Positions 1 to 6,006 are shown, numbered from the stretch's first letter. The stretch: DNA of 7,093 nucleotides from Actinomycetes bacterium (GCA_021790075.1 JAJYIN010000113.1:1-7093); one strand, 5' to 3'. A program made the numbers and translations. Notes: generated by a model from the sequence alone, not told the origin.

Positions 1-81
1 GCAAAAAACTAACCCTCGAGTAGAGCCTTATTTATTAACCGGTCATGGGCTCTCCGGGAATGGTTGACCATAGGATGGTTC

Positions 82-243
82 ATGTTCACAAAAAACTTCT
101 GCCGCCTCCCTCCGTGCCAAAGGATTGCGCGGCCGAAAAAGGTGCTCGAGCCACACCGTGCCTCACGAGCCGCCCATACCCAAGAGATGCCCCTGGACCC
201 GGATTGGCCCGCCGGCAAGAAGATTGCAATGGCTTTCGGCTAG
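82..243 (+). CDS. Possible small ORF, 53 aa, unknown function
   Basis: An ATG at 82 is preceded by AGGA at 72-75 with a 6-nt gap. It opens a frame of 53 residues ending at TAG 241-243, just before the iron permease promoter. The product is basic in its first half (several Arg/Lys, two Cys) and ends in a segment resembling PLDPDWPAGKKIAMAFG. I recognise no family. The frame is also open upstream of the ATG back to a stop at 10-12, so it could be the 3' remnant of a longer gene. Overlapping frames on both strands are open here too, as is common in GC-rich DNA. It may be non-coding. Confidence 0.2.
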   Translation: MFTKNFCRLPPCQRIARPKKVLEPHRASRAAHTQEMPLDPDWPAGKKIAMAFG

Positions 244-245
244 TG

Positions 246-264
246 TTAGGCTAGGCTTACATTT
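246..264 (+). promoter_or_regulatory. Candidate DtxR/IdeR-like iron box
   Basis: The 19 bases from 246 begin TTAGGCTAGGCTTAC and match 13 of 19 positions of the DtxR/IdeR operator consensus (TTAGGTTAGCCTAACCTAA, from memory). The left half-site TTAGG is intact and the right half is degraded. A -10-like TTTAAT at 262-267 overlaps its end, so a repressor bound here would block RNA polymerase. The site lies 35 bp upstream of an iron-permease start, where iron-dependent repression is expected. The -35 element is not clear. The repressor identity is inference. Confidence 0.4.
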
Positions 265-270
265 AATGTG

Positions 271-282
271 TGAGTAGTCTCA
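271..282 (+). repeat. Short inverted repeat in the permease leader
   Basis: TGAG-tagt-CTCA is a perfect 4-bp inverted repeat with a 4-nt loop. It lies between the -10-like element and the GGAGG ribosome binding site (289-293). It may be a small operator or a weak 5' mRNA hairpin. A repeat this short is also expected by chance. Confidence 0.2.
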
Positions 283-298
283 TTACATGGAGGTTACG

Positions 299-1123
299 AT
301 GCTTACCGCACTGCTGATCACACTGAGGGAGGGGCTTGAGGCCGCCCTTGTCGTTGCCGTGGTCCTGTCCTTCCTGGACCGGACAGGAGATAAAAGCCGG
401 AGCCGCTTTGTCTGGATGGGGGCCGGCGGCGCCATCTCTACGAGTGTCGCTGCAGGCGCCTTGCTGTTCCTGGCTCTGGGCGAACTGTCCCATGAGGTCG
501 GTGAAGTCTTTGAACTGGCCGTCACGCTGCTGGCGGTAGCTGTGCTGACCTACATGATCTTGTGGATGCGGAGCCACGGAGGCGAAGTGAAGAGCGGTCT
601 TGAGAGGCGGACACGGAAGGCGGTGAGTGCGGCATCCCCCTGGGCCCTGGCCGGCCTGGCATTTGCCGCTGTGGGCCGCGAGGGACTGGAAACCGTTCTC
701 TTCCTCTTTGCCAGCATCTCGGTGGAGGGGGCAGCGGCGACAATCCTTGGCGGCGCCGCCGGTTTCGGACTGGCCGCGGCTGCAGGCGTGGCTCTTTACC
801 GGGGAAGCTCGCGGCTTAACCTGAGGGCATTCTTTGGAGTCACCGGCATACTGCTCATAGTGTTTGCCGCCGGGATCGTCTGCCGCGAGCTGGCCGGCGC
901 CGGCGAGCTGGGCCTGCCGGCGGCGCTGTCAGCTCCGGTCTGGAACACGAGCTCTTGGCTCAGCGACGAAAGTGGCGCCGGCGCCGTGCTCAAGACCATG
1001 TTCGGCTACCAGGCCGCGCCTTCACCGGTCCAGATATCCGGCTATTTGTCTTATGTCGCCGCGATGACCTGGTTGTACCTGCGGCCGCCAGCCAGAGGCC
1101 GGCTGGCTGCGGCGCACGAGTAA
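299..1123 (+). CDS. FTR1-family high-affinity iron permease
   Basis: This is an integral membrane iron permease of the FTR1/EfeU family, which moves iron across the cytoplasmic membrane. The protein (274 aa) has seven predicted hydrophobic helices, about residues 3-26, 35-60, 67-90, 115-139, 144-167, 176-197 and 248-262. Two copies of the iron-binding REXXE signature are present: REGLE at 10-14 in helix 1 and REGLE at 127-131 in helix 4. The family C-terminal segment LKTMFGYQAAPS lies at 231-242. The start is ATG 299, because GGAGG at 289-293 sits 5 nt upstream and MLTALLITLREGLEA is the usual family N-terminus; an in-frame ATG at 287 overlaps that ribosome site. No EfeO-like or EfeB-like partner, ferroxidase or periplasmic cupredoxin is adjacent. 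A candidate iron box precedes it. Family assignment is firm; metal specificity is inferred. Confidence 0.93.
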   Translation: MLTALLITLREGLEAALVVAVVLSFLDRTGDKSRSRFVWMGAGGAISTSVAAGALLFLALGELSHEVGEVFELAVTLLAVAVLTYMILWMRSHGGEVKSGLERRTRKAVSAASPWALAGLAFAAVGREGLETVLFLFASISVEGAAATILGGAAGFGLAAAAGVALYRGSSRLNLRAFFGVTGILLIVFAAGIVCRELAGAGELGLPAALSAPVWNTSSWLSDESGAGAVLKTMFGYQAAPSPVQISGYLSYVAAMTWLYLRPPARGRLAAAHE

Positions 1124-1147
1124 TTGCGTGGGGCCTTTCGGCAGGGC

Positions 1148-1174
1148 GCCGGCTTCACGTCCGCCGGCCATTTT
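1148..1174 (+). terminator. Probable terminator of the iron permease gene
   Basis: GCCGGC at 1148-1153 pairs with GCCGGC at 1163-1168 across a 9-nt loop. The stem is followed by CATTTT (1169-1174), 24 nt after the permease stop codon. The T run is short, so termination may be partial. The right arm lies in the first unit of the tandem repeat that follows. Confidence 0.4.
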
Positions 1175-1330
1175 CCGACCTCTCGGGCTGCAATCAGAAA
1201 GCCTCTGATCAATCGGGGGGTTGACCTACTACTGCCGCGGGCCCTTCCAGCCTATGGGCCGCGCGCATCAGAAAGGCGTGCACAAACCGGGGGCGTTACT
1301 GCCGCCGGCCCTTTTCCAGCCTCTCGGGCA
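1160..1330. repeat. Degenerate tandem repeats of a gene 3' end
   Basis: Units start near 1160, 1234 and 1301 (spacing 74 and 67 bp). Each begins with a CCGCCGGCC-like or CCGCGGGCC-like block, then TTCC(A/G)(A/G)CC, then a GGGC block. The first two units continue with ATCAGAAAG and a run of five or six G. The third unit is the 3' coding end of the minus-strand DUF255 gene. Read on the minus strand, all three encode a similar tail plus a stop: PERLEKGRRQ (the gene), PIGWKGPRQ and PERSENGRRT. This looks like a decayed tandem duplication of the gene end. The middle unit's tail arises from a slightly shifted alignment. Unit 1 also contains a 6-bp hairpin, ATCAGA/TCTGAT, at 1193-1209. Confidence 0.6.
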
Positions 1331-3077
1331 ATACGGCCGGATCGGTCACGGGCGCCTGGCAGCTGGCACCGATACAGATGTACGCCACCGGCTGGCCGGC
1401 ATAGCCGTAGCCGGTTTCCTCCAGGTCGTCGCCATGGAGGGCCGGGTCCAGCACTTCTATGGAACGGAATGGTATCAACGCCCGGTGGGCGGAGCGGATC
1501 ATCGCCAGCGTCGCTTCTTCTTCCGGCGGGCCGGCGATGCTGACACGCACGGGCTGGTCCAGCAACCTTTGCACCGCCGCAGCGTAATCGGCGGCCATGA
1601 CGCCGCGGTCCCGGTAGACACCGGCAAACGCCGCCAGCGCCCTCCGGGCGGCCTCACCGAAGCGTGTCTGCCCGGTGGTCTGCGCCAGCCGTGTCAACGC
1701 CGCCGCGGCCACGCTGTTTTCCATGATAGGCTTTTCACGCAGGGCCGGATACCCTTCGCTTCCCGGAGCGGTGGCGCAGTCGAAGAAGCCGCCGTTTTCA
1801 GAATCTTCCAGGTTGTCAAGCAACCACCGCGCCAGTATCAGTGACCTGTCAAGCCACGCCTCACCGCCGCCGCTCTCATAAGCGTCCAGGCAGGCGGGCA
1901 GCAGGCGGCAGACATCGGCCAGTAGCCCGGGCAGGTGCGGCTCTCCATCAAAATAATGACTCAGGCCGGCGCCGGCATCCCACATCCGGCTCCAGACGAA
2001 ATCGAGGACGGCCAGCGCTTCCTGCCTCATCGAAGCGTCGCCCAGGACCTGATAACCACGCAGCAGCCCGGCGGCGGCGATGGCGTTGGGACCGGCAAAA
2101 ACGGTCCGGTCCAGCGGGGGCGCCAGCCGCTTCGACCGGGCCTGCCGTTCCAGCGCGTAGTATTCCTCATCGGCGTCCTGGCTGCCGCCAAAGGCGCCGG
2201 TCTCCGGGTCGAGCAGGACCGTGGACAGATAGCGGTGGATGTCGCGCGCGACGGCTGCGTAGCTGTCCTCGCCCGTCAGCAGCGAGGCATCGGCATAGAT
2301 TCCCAGCAGGGCCCCGTTGTCCGCCAGCATCTTCTCGAAGTGAGGGACCGACCAGTCGCGAGTCGTGGAATAACGGAAAAAGCCCCCATCCACACGGTCA
2401 TACATGCCTCCGGCCGCCATGGCGTCGAGGGTCGTCCTCAACATTTGGTTGGCCTTTTCCATGAAGCCGTCGGCCAGTGTCGTTATCAGGAATGAGAGTA
2501 TGTTCGGGAAGGGGAACTTGAGCTCGCTGCCGAAACCGCCGAACTCGTCATCGAAAATATCGCCGATCATTTGCAGGGTAGCGGAAGCCACCTGCTCGTC
2601 CGGCTGGCCGGGAGCCGGCGGGCGCGCCCCGGCGCGCTCTTTCTGGATGGCGCTGACGGCCGCGTGAATCTCCTCCTGGCTGTTCTCGTAGTAGTCTAGG
2701 AGGTTGCCAAGCAGCTTCTTGAACTCATCAGGCGGCAGATAGGAGATGGAGGAGCCGCCGACGATCTCTCCTTCCGGGGTGAGGAATGATATGGCCGGCC
2801 AGCCGCTCTGGTTGTAACGGGTGTTGAGATCAGGGCGCCGGTCGCTGTCCGCTCGTACGGGGACGAACCTTACATTGATAAGGGAAATAACATCCGGGTC
2901 GGAAAAGGTCGTCTCGTCCAGCATGTGGCACCAGTGGCACCAGGCCGCTGAGATCGCCAGCATTACCGGTTTGGCTTCCCGGCGGGCCTGGGCAAAGGCC
3001 GCCTCGCCCCATTCCTGCCAACCGATCTCAGAGGCACGGTTTGGCCGCGGCGAAAAATGAAACGGATTTGAAATCAT
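1296..3077 (-). CDS. DUF255 / YyaL-type thioredoxin-fold protein
   Basis: This belongs to the widespread DUF255 family (YyaL; human SPATA20 relatives): an N-terminal thioredoxin-like domain fused to an (alpha/alpha)6-barrel domain resembling N-acylglucosamine 2-epimerases. The exact reaction is not established for the family. From ATG 3077 (593 aa), the redox-like motif AAWCHWCHM is at 44-52 and a GWPA loop at 92-95. The barrel contains GGFG (180-183), KFPFP (187-191), GGMYDRVDGGFFRYS (223-237), VPHFEKML (244-251), SQDADEE (299-305) and a C-terminal ICIGASCQAPVTDP (567-580). The usual N-terminal segment before the WGEEAF-like motif (here WGEAAF, 23-28) is shortened. Upstream in-frame ATGs at 3116 (AAAGGG before it) and 3185 would add 13 or 36 residues unlike the family. 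ATG 3077 has a GGCGGG-like ribosome site. No signal peptide is apparent. It is transcribed divergently from mnmE, and its 3' end is repeated in the downstream spacer. Confidence 0.9.
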   Translation of the reverse strand: MISNPFHFSPRPNRASEIGWQEWGEAAFAQARREAKPVMLAISAAWCHWCHMLDETTFSDPDVISLINVRFVPVRADSDRRPDLNTRYNQSGWPAISFLTPEGEIVGGSSISYLPPDEFKKLLGNLLDYYENSQEEIHAAVSAIQKERAGARPPAPGQPDEQVASATLQMIGDIFDDEFGGFGSELKFPFPNILSFLITTLADGFMEKANQMLRTTLDAMAAGGMYDRVDGGFFRYSTTRDWSVPHFEKMLADNGALLGIYADASLLTGEDSYAAVARDIHRYLSTVLLDPETGAFGGSQDADEEYYALERQARSKRLAPPLDRTVFAGPNAIAAAGLLRGYQVLGDASMRQEALAVLDFVWSRMWDAGAGLSHYFDGEPHLPGLLADVCRLLPACLDAYESGGGEAWLDRSLILARWLLDNLEDSENGGFFDCATAPGSEGYPALREKPIMENSVAAAALTRLAQTTGQTRFGEAARRALAAFAGVYRDRGVMAADYAAAVQRLLDQPVRVSIAGPPEEEATLAMIRSAHRALIPFRSIEVLDPALHGDDLEETGYGYAGQPVAYICIGASCQAPVTDPAVLPERLEKGRRQ

Positions 3078-3116
3078 GTTTTCCCGCCTGTCCTTGCAGT
3101 CTTTTTTAGCCGGCAT

Positions 3117-3122
3117 ATTGTA
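3117..3122 (-). promoter_or_regulatory. Possible -10 element for the DUF255 gene
   Basis: On the minus strand this reads TACAAT, 5 of 6 matches to the sigma-70-type -10 consensus. It would place transcription start near 3110, downstream of the ATG at 3116 and about 33 nt upstream of the ATG at 3077. That supports the 3077 start. No convincing -35 lies 16-18 bp further upstream, so this is weak. Confidence 0.25.
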
Positions 3123-3209
3123 CCCTTTTGCGGCCGCGATTTCCCATCTCAGCCTGTCTGCCCTGCCGGCGGCCCCAGGTTCCATTGGCGCGATCGCCTA
3201 AGAACGCAA

Positions 3210-3256
3210 TTCGCACAACATCCCGCGGCCCCTATACTCGGTTGGCGCGGTATAAT
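3210..3256 (+). promoter_or_regulatory. Promoter region of mnmE
   Basis: A perfect TATAAT lies at 3251-3256, only 7 nt before the mnmE ATG. Used as a -10, it would start the transcript at or next to the A of the start codon, giving a leaderless mRNA. It has no clear -35. A second candidate is TTCGCA (3210-3215) - 17 bp - TATACT (3233-3238), which would give a leader of about 19 nt. Neither leader contains a Shine-Dalgarno sequence. The octamer TTGGCGCG occurs at 3185-3192 and 3242-3249, flanking the second candidate. Confidence 0.5.
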
Positions 3257-3263
3257 ACGCCCG

Positions 3264-4646
3264 ATGCCAGAAATTCCAACAATAGCCGCGATCTCCACTT
3301 CCTTGGGCGCCGGGGCCATCGGCATCGTCCGCATGACCGGTCCCCGCGCCCTGGAGATCTGCGACCGGCTTTTCGCGAGCCCTTCCGGCGCCAGGCTGGA
3401 TGAAGCGGTTTCGCACACGCTCCATTATGGCGTCATCCGGGACCCGGCCGGCGGCGAACCGGTGGACGAGGTGCTGGTGGCGGTGATGAGGGCGCCGGCG
3501 ACCTATACCCGCGAGGATATCGTGGAGGTCGACTGCCATGGGGGGCCAGTGGCCCAGCAGCGGATCCTGTCCCTTTTCCTTGACGCGGGCGCGATGCTGG
3601 CCACGCCCGGGGAGTTCACCCGCCGGGCGTTTATCAACGGCCGCATCGATCTGGCCCAGGCCGAGAGCGTCGCGCAAGTGGTCTCCGCCAAGACCGAGGC
3701 AGGCCTGAAGGTCGCCATGTCCCAGCTGGAGGGCGGGCTTTCCCGGGAGATCGGCGATATCCGCCGCGACATACTGGGCGTGCTCGCTTCCGTGGAAGCC
3801 GGCATTGATTTCGCAGACGAGGACATCGAGGAACTGGACCGGGGCCTGGCCGGCAGCCGCCTTGCCGGGATCGAGAAGAGGATCACAGAACTGGTGGATT
3901 CGGCTTTCGTCGGGACGGTGCTCAGCGAAGGGGTGCAGACCGCCATCGTAGGCAAGCCCAACGTGGGCAAGTCCAGTCTGCTGAACGCGCTGCTGATGCG
4001 GGAGCGGGCCATAGTGACGGAAACCCCGGGCACCACACGCGACACCATCGAGGAAATCATCAATGTCCGCGGCATTCCTTTGAAGCTGATTGACACGGCA
4101 GGAATGCGTCCGGCGGGTGACGCCGTGGAGCAAATCGGAGTGGAGCGGAGCCGCCGCGCCATCCAGGAGGCCGATCTCATCCTGTGCCTGTTCGACGGCA
4201 GCCGGCATGAAGACGACCACGACCGCGCCCTCCTCACTTCCCTGCCGGCAGAGAGGACTGTTTATGTCATCAACAAGTCCGACCTGTTCCGCGGCCGCGC
4301 GCCCGCGTTCAATCAGGGACTGTTGCCTTCCCAGCCGGTCGTCATCTCCGCCTTGACCCGGCAGGGGATAAAGGAGCTCAAGGAAAAAGTGGCCGAGCTG
4401 GTTCTGGGCGGCTGCCTGCCGCCCCTGGAGGGGCCGATCGTGACCCGGGAGCGGCACCGGCGGCTGCTCGAGCAGGGGGCTGCGGCGCTGGCGCACGCCC
4501 AGCAGGGACTGCGGGTCGGGCTGGGCGAGGAGCTGATTGCCGAGGAACTGAGGACCGCGCTCAGCGCCCTGGGTGAAATCACCGGTGAGGAGATCGTAGA
4601 AGATTTGCTGGACGTCATTTTCCAGGAATTCTGTATCGGCAAGTAA
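3264..4646 (+). CDS. mnmE: tRNA modification GTPase MnmE
   Basis: MnmE is the GTPase and formyl-tetrahydrofolate-binding half of the MnmE-MnmG complex, which modifies the C5 position of wobble U34 in several tRNAs in the cytoplasm. The 460-aa length is normal. Order: N-terminal TrmE folate-binding domain (about 1-120, starting IPTIAAISTSLGAGAIGIVR), helical domain with GRIDLAQAESV (126-136), then an inserted G domain with GKPNVGKSS (230-238, P-loop), TPGTTRD (254-260, G2), DTAGMR (277-282, G3), NKSD (337-340, G4) and SAL (362-364, G5). The helical C-terminus ends in the conserved CIGK (457-460). The ATG is fixed by the family N-terminus; no ribosome site precedes it, and a TATAAT sits 7 nt upstream. 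A long antisense ORF here is a composition shadow. It is probably co-transcribed with the downstream MnmG-like genes, since no terminator was seen. Confidence 0.97.
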   Translation: MPEIPTIAAISTSLGAGAIGIVRMTGPRALEICDRLFASPSGARLDEAVSHTLHYGVIRDPAGGEPVDEVLVAVMRAPATYTREDIVEVDCHGGPVAQQRILSLFLDAGAMLATPGEFTRRAFINGRIDLAQAESVAQVVSAKTEAGLKVAMSQLEGGLSREIGDIRRDILGVLASVEAGIDFADEDIEELDRGLAGSRLAGIEKRITELVDSAFVGTVLSEGVQTAIVGKPNVGKSSLLNALLMRERAIVTETPGTTRDTIEEIINVRGIPLKLIDTAGMRPAGDAVEQIGVERSRRAIQEADLILCLFDGSRHEDDHDRALLTSLPAERTVYVINKSDLFRGRAPAFNQGLLPSQPVVISALTRQGIKELKEKVAELVLGGCLPPLEGPIVTRERHRRLLEQGAAALAHAQQGLRVGLGEELIAEELRTALSALGEITGEEIVEDLLDVIFQEFCIGK

Positions 4647-4665
4647 TCACAGTCACGCTGTCCAC

Positions 4666-6006
4666 TTGGTTACCAGAACTGAAAATCTCGCCCTCCCCGG
4701 AAAACCGGCGGCCCTTCCCCGGCGGCCGTCCGTCCAGGCCCCGGATCTGTGCTTGGATTCCCCCGGCCATGGAGGCTCTGGGAACAAACCTGAACACGAG
4801 GTTTCCTCCCTTGGGAATTCTTCGTTAGCCTGTTTTGAGCAATCCTTGCCTGGGTCTGAGAGTTTCACAGCCGGGTCTGAAAAACCCAGGCTGGAAACCG
4901 AGATCCAGAAGGCGGATGCCGGCCGCACGCGAGAGCCTGATGACCCTCTGCCGGCGCCTGATGAATCTCTGCCGGAATATGATGTCATTGTGATAGGCGC
5001 CGGCCCGGCCGGCTGCGAGGCTTCCCTCGCAGCCGGCCGGGCCGGCGCGCATGTTCTCTGCCTCACCATCAACCTCGACAACATCGGCCTGCACCCTGCC
5101 GGTCCCCTTTTAGCCGGTGGTGAAAAAGATCCCCGTTACAGGTTGCTGCGGGAATTGAGGGAATTAAACGGTGTTCTGCCGGTTTTGCTCGATAAAGAGG
5201 GCATCGCCAACACCGCTGAGGCCGCAGCCGGCCGGGTGGTGATCGACCGGCGCCGGTTGAGTCTTGCCTACAAGGAGACAGTCGAAACGGCTGCCCGAAT
5301 CGAGTTGCGCCAGGCGCTCGTTACCGGCCTGCAGCCGGTAAGTGGCGCCTGGCACGTCGAAACCAGGCTGGGTGAGTGTTTTACCGCCGGCTGCCTGGTG
5401 ATCGCCACCGGCACCCAGCTGGAGGGCAAGGTGCATGAAGGAGGAACGGTGGCGCCCGGCGGGCGTCACGGCGAGATACCATCCAACTCCCTGGCGGCGT
5501 GCTTGCAGAGTCTGGGCCTCGCCCTGGAGCGCGCCAACGCCACCTGTTTTCCGCGCCTGGATTCACGCGCTGCACCGCTGGGTCCATCCCTCCTTCCCGA
5601 CGGCTCCCAGCTGGGCGAGCTCTACGCGCTGGACCTCGAGTTTCCCGGCGACCGGGCCGCGCAGTTGGCTTCAATCCGCACGCTGCCGGAGCTTGATTCA
5701 GCCTGGATGACCCGGCCGCTTTTCACTGTGCGGCACTGGATCCTGTCACATGGCCAGGTGAGCACGCACCTGCAATGCCTGCGGCACCCGGGGCTGTTCG
5801 TCGCCGGACGGGCAGCGGGCGCCTGCAATTACAGCGAGGCCGCCGCCCTGGGCCTGATCGCCGGGTCCAACGCCGCCATCCAGTCGGCCGGCAAGGCTCC
5901 GAATTTTTTGACTACAAATAAAAAAGTTGTTACCAAACTGTGCGAAATAGTTGCAAGCCAGGAGATCAGGCCGGTAACAATCAGGCGCGAGCCTCCCGGC
6001 TGTTAA
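4666..6006 (+). CDS. Divergent MnmG-like FAD protein lacking key parts
   Basis: This is a paralogue of the tRNA-modifying FAD enzyme MnmG. Numbered from TTG 4666 (446 aa): a Pro/Ser/acidic tail (1-103), then YDVIVIGAGPAGCEASLAAG (105-124, FAD-binding loop), LVIATGTQLEGKVHEGG (244-260), GGRHGE (265-270), NATCFPRLD (291-299, the KTGTPPR position) and RPLFTVRHWIL (350-360, the RPGYAVEYDYV position). GLFVAGRAAGACNYSEAAALGLIAGSNAA (376-404) matches the end of the MnmG FAD domain. The MnmG cysteine loop (PCNP) is PAGP at 144-147. About 80 residues, including RYCPSI, are missing between 299 and 350. After GK (409-410) a 36-residue unrelated tail replaces the roughly 220-residue MnmE-binding domain. 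The motifs argue for past or present selection, but catalysis like MnmG is unlikely. The start is unsettled: no in-frame ATG precedes the FAD domain, and TTG 4666 has no ribosome site. A decaying pseudogene remains possible. It is not TrmFO-like at its N-terminus. Confidence 0.75.
   Translation: MVTRTENLALPGKPAALPRRPSVQAPDLCLDSPGHGGSGNKPEHEVSSLGNSSLACFEQSLPGSESFTAGSEKPRLETEIQKADAGRTREPDDPLPAPDESLPEYDVIVIGAGPAGCEASLAAGRAGAHVLCLTINLDNIGLHPAGPLLAGGEKDPRYRLLRELRELNGVLPVLLDKEGIANTAEAAAGRVVIDRRRLSLAYKETVETAARIELRQALVTGLQPVSGAWHVETRLGECFTAGCLVIATGTQLEGKVHEGGTVAPGGRHGEIPSNSLAACLQSLGLALERANATCFPRLDSRAAPLGPSLLPDGSQLGELYALDLEFPGDRAAQLASIRTLPELDSAWMTRPLFTVRHWILSHGQVSTHLQCLRHPGLFVAGRAAGACNYSEAAALGLIAGSNAAIQSAGKAPNFLTTNKKVVTKLCEIVASQEIRPVTIRREPPGC
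4852..4890. repeat. Short repeats in the N-terminal tail region
   Basis: GGGTCTGA occurs at 4852-4859 and 4873-4880, 21 bp apart, encoding GSES and GSEK in the same frame. CCTGGGT at 4849-4855 is also complementary to ACCCAGG at 4884-4890. The exact 7-codon spacing suggests tail growth by short in-frame duplication, or chance in low-complexity coding sequence. Confidence 0.3.
4936..4975. repeat. 21-bp in-frame tandem repeat in the linker
   Basis: CCTGATGA (4936-4943, 4957-4964) and CTCTGCCGG (4946-4954, 4967-4975) each recur with a 21-bp shift. Together they encode the two heptads PDDPLPA and PDESLPE just before the FAD domain. The repeat builds an acidic proline-rich linker. A period that is a multiple of three keeps the frame. 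Confidence 0.55.
4997..5048. repeat. Perfect 24-bp inverted repeat, 4-nt loop
   Basis: The left arm 4997-5020 is the exact reverse complement of 5025-5048, separated by CTTC. Every one of the 24 pairs was checked base by base, and 22 of them are G-C. It lies inside the MnmG-like gene and encodes its FAD-binding loop GAGPAGCEASLAAGRAGA. Because of the symmetry, the opposite strand encodes almost the same peptide. In RNA it would form an extremely stable hairpin, and in single-stranded DNA a cruciform-type fold. No T run follows, so it is not a typical terminator. Confidence 0.9.

Larger units (their letters stand above)
1..286. other. Upstream region with no firm gene
   Basis: No recognisable gene fills this stretch. 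It starts AT-rich (1-40) and then becomes GC-rich. An inverted repeat ATGGT-tg-ACCAT lies at 60-71 and ATGGT recurs at 75-79, which could be a small operator. The 3' end holds the candidate iron box and promoter of the downstream permease, annotated separately. No tRNA or other structured RNA was seen. Confidence 0.5.

Noticed and set aside
1221..2495. Several plus-strand open frames of about 190-207 codons opposite the DUF255 gene
   Set aside because: They overlap a strong family match on the minus strand, have no ribosome sites, and show Arg/Pro/Gly-rich composition typical of shadow frames.
3190..3197. GCGATCGC octamer resembling the cyanobacterial HIP1 repeat
   Set aside because: I noticed only this one copy in the window; HIP1 is meaningful only when highly iterated.
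3629..3637. TTATCAACG resembling a DnaA box in mnmE
   Set aside because: It fails the TTATNCACA consensus at the CACA end and is isolated within coding sequence.
3198..4496. 432-codon open frame on the minus strand opposite mnmE
   Set aside because: It is antisense to an unmistakable mnmE, has His/Gln/Arg-rich low-information sequence, and reflects GC-rich codon structure rather than a gene.
4825..5094. Minus-strand frame containing an FAD-loop-like peptide
   Set aside because: The similarity comes only from the 24-bp inverted repeat, which makes both strands encode nearly the same peptide.
4666..6006. Assignment of the MnmG-like gene as TrmFO
   Set aside because: TrmFO has a similar length, but its N-terminal signature after the FAD loop is absent, and the C-terminal GLFVAG...NYSEAAALGLIAG block and overall spacing match MnmG better.
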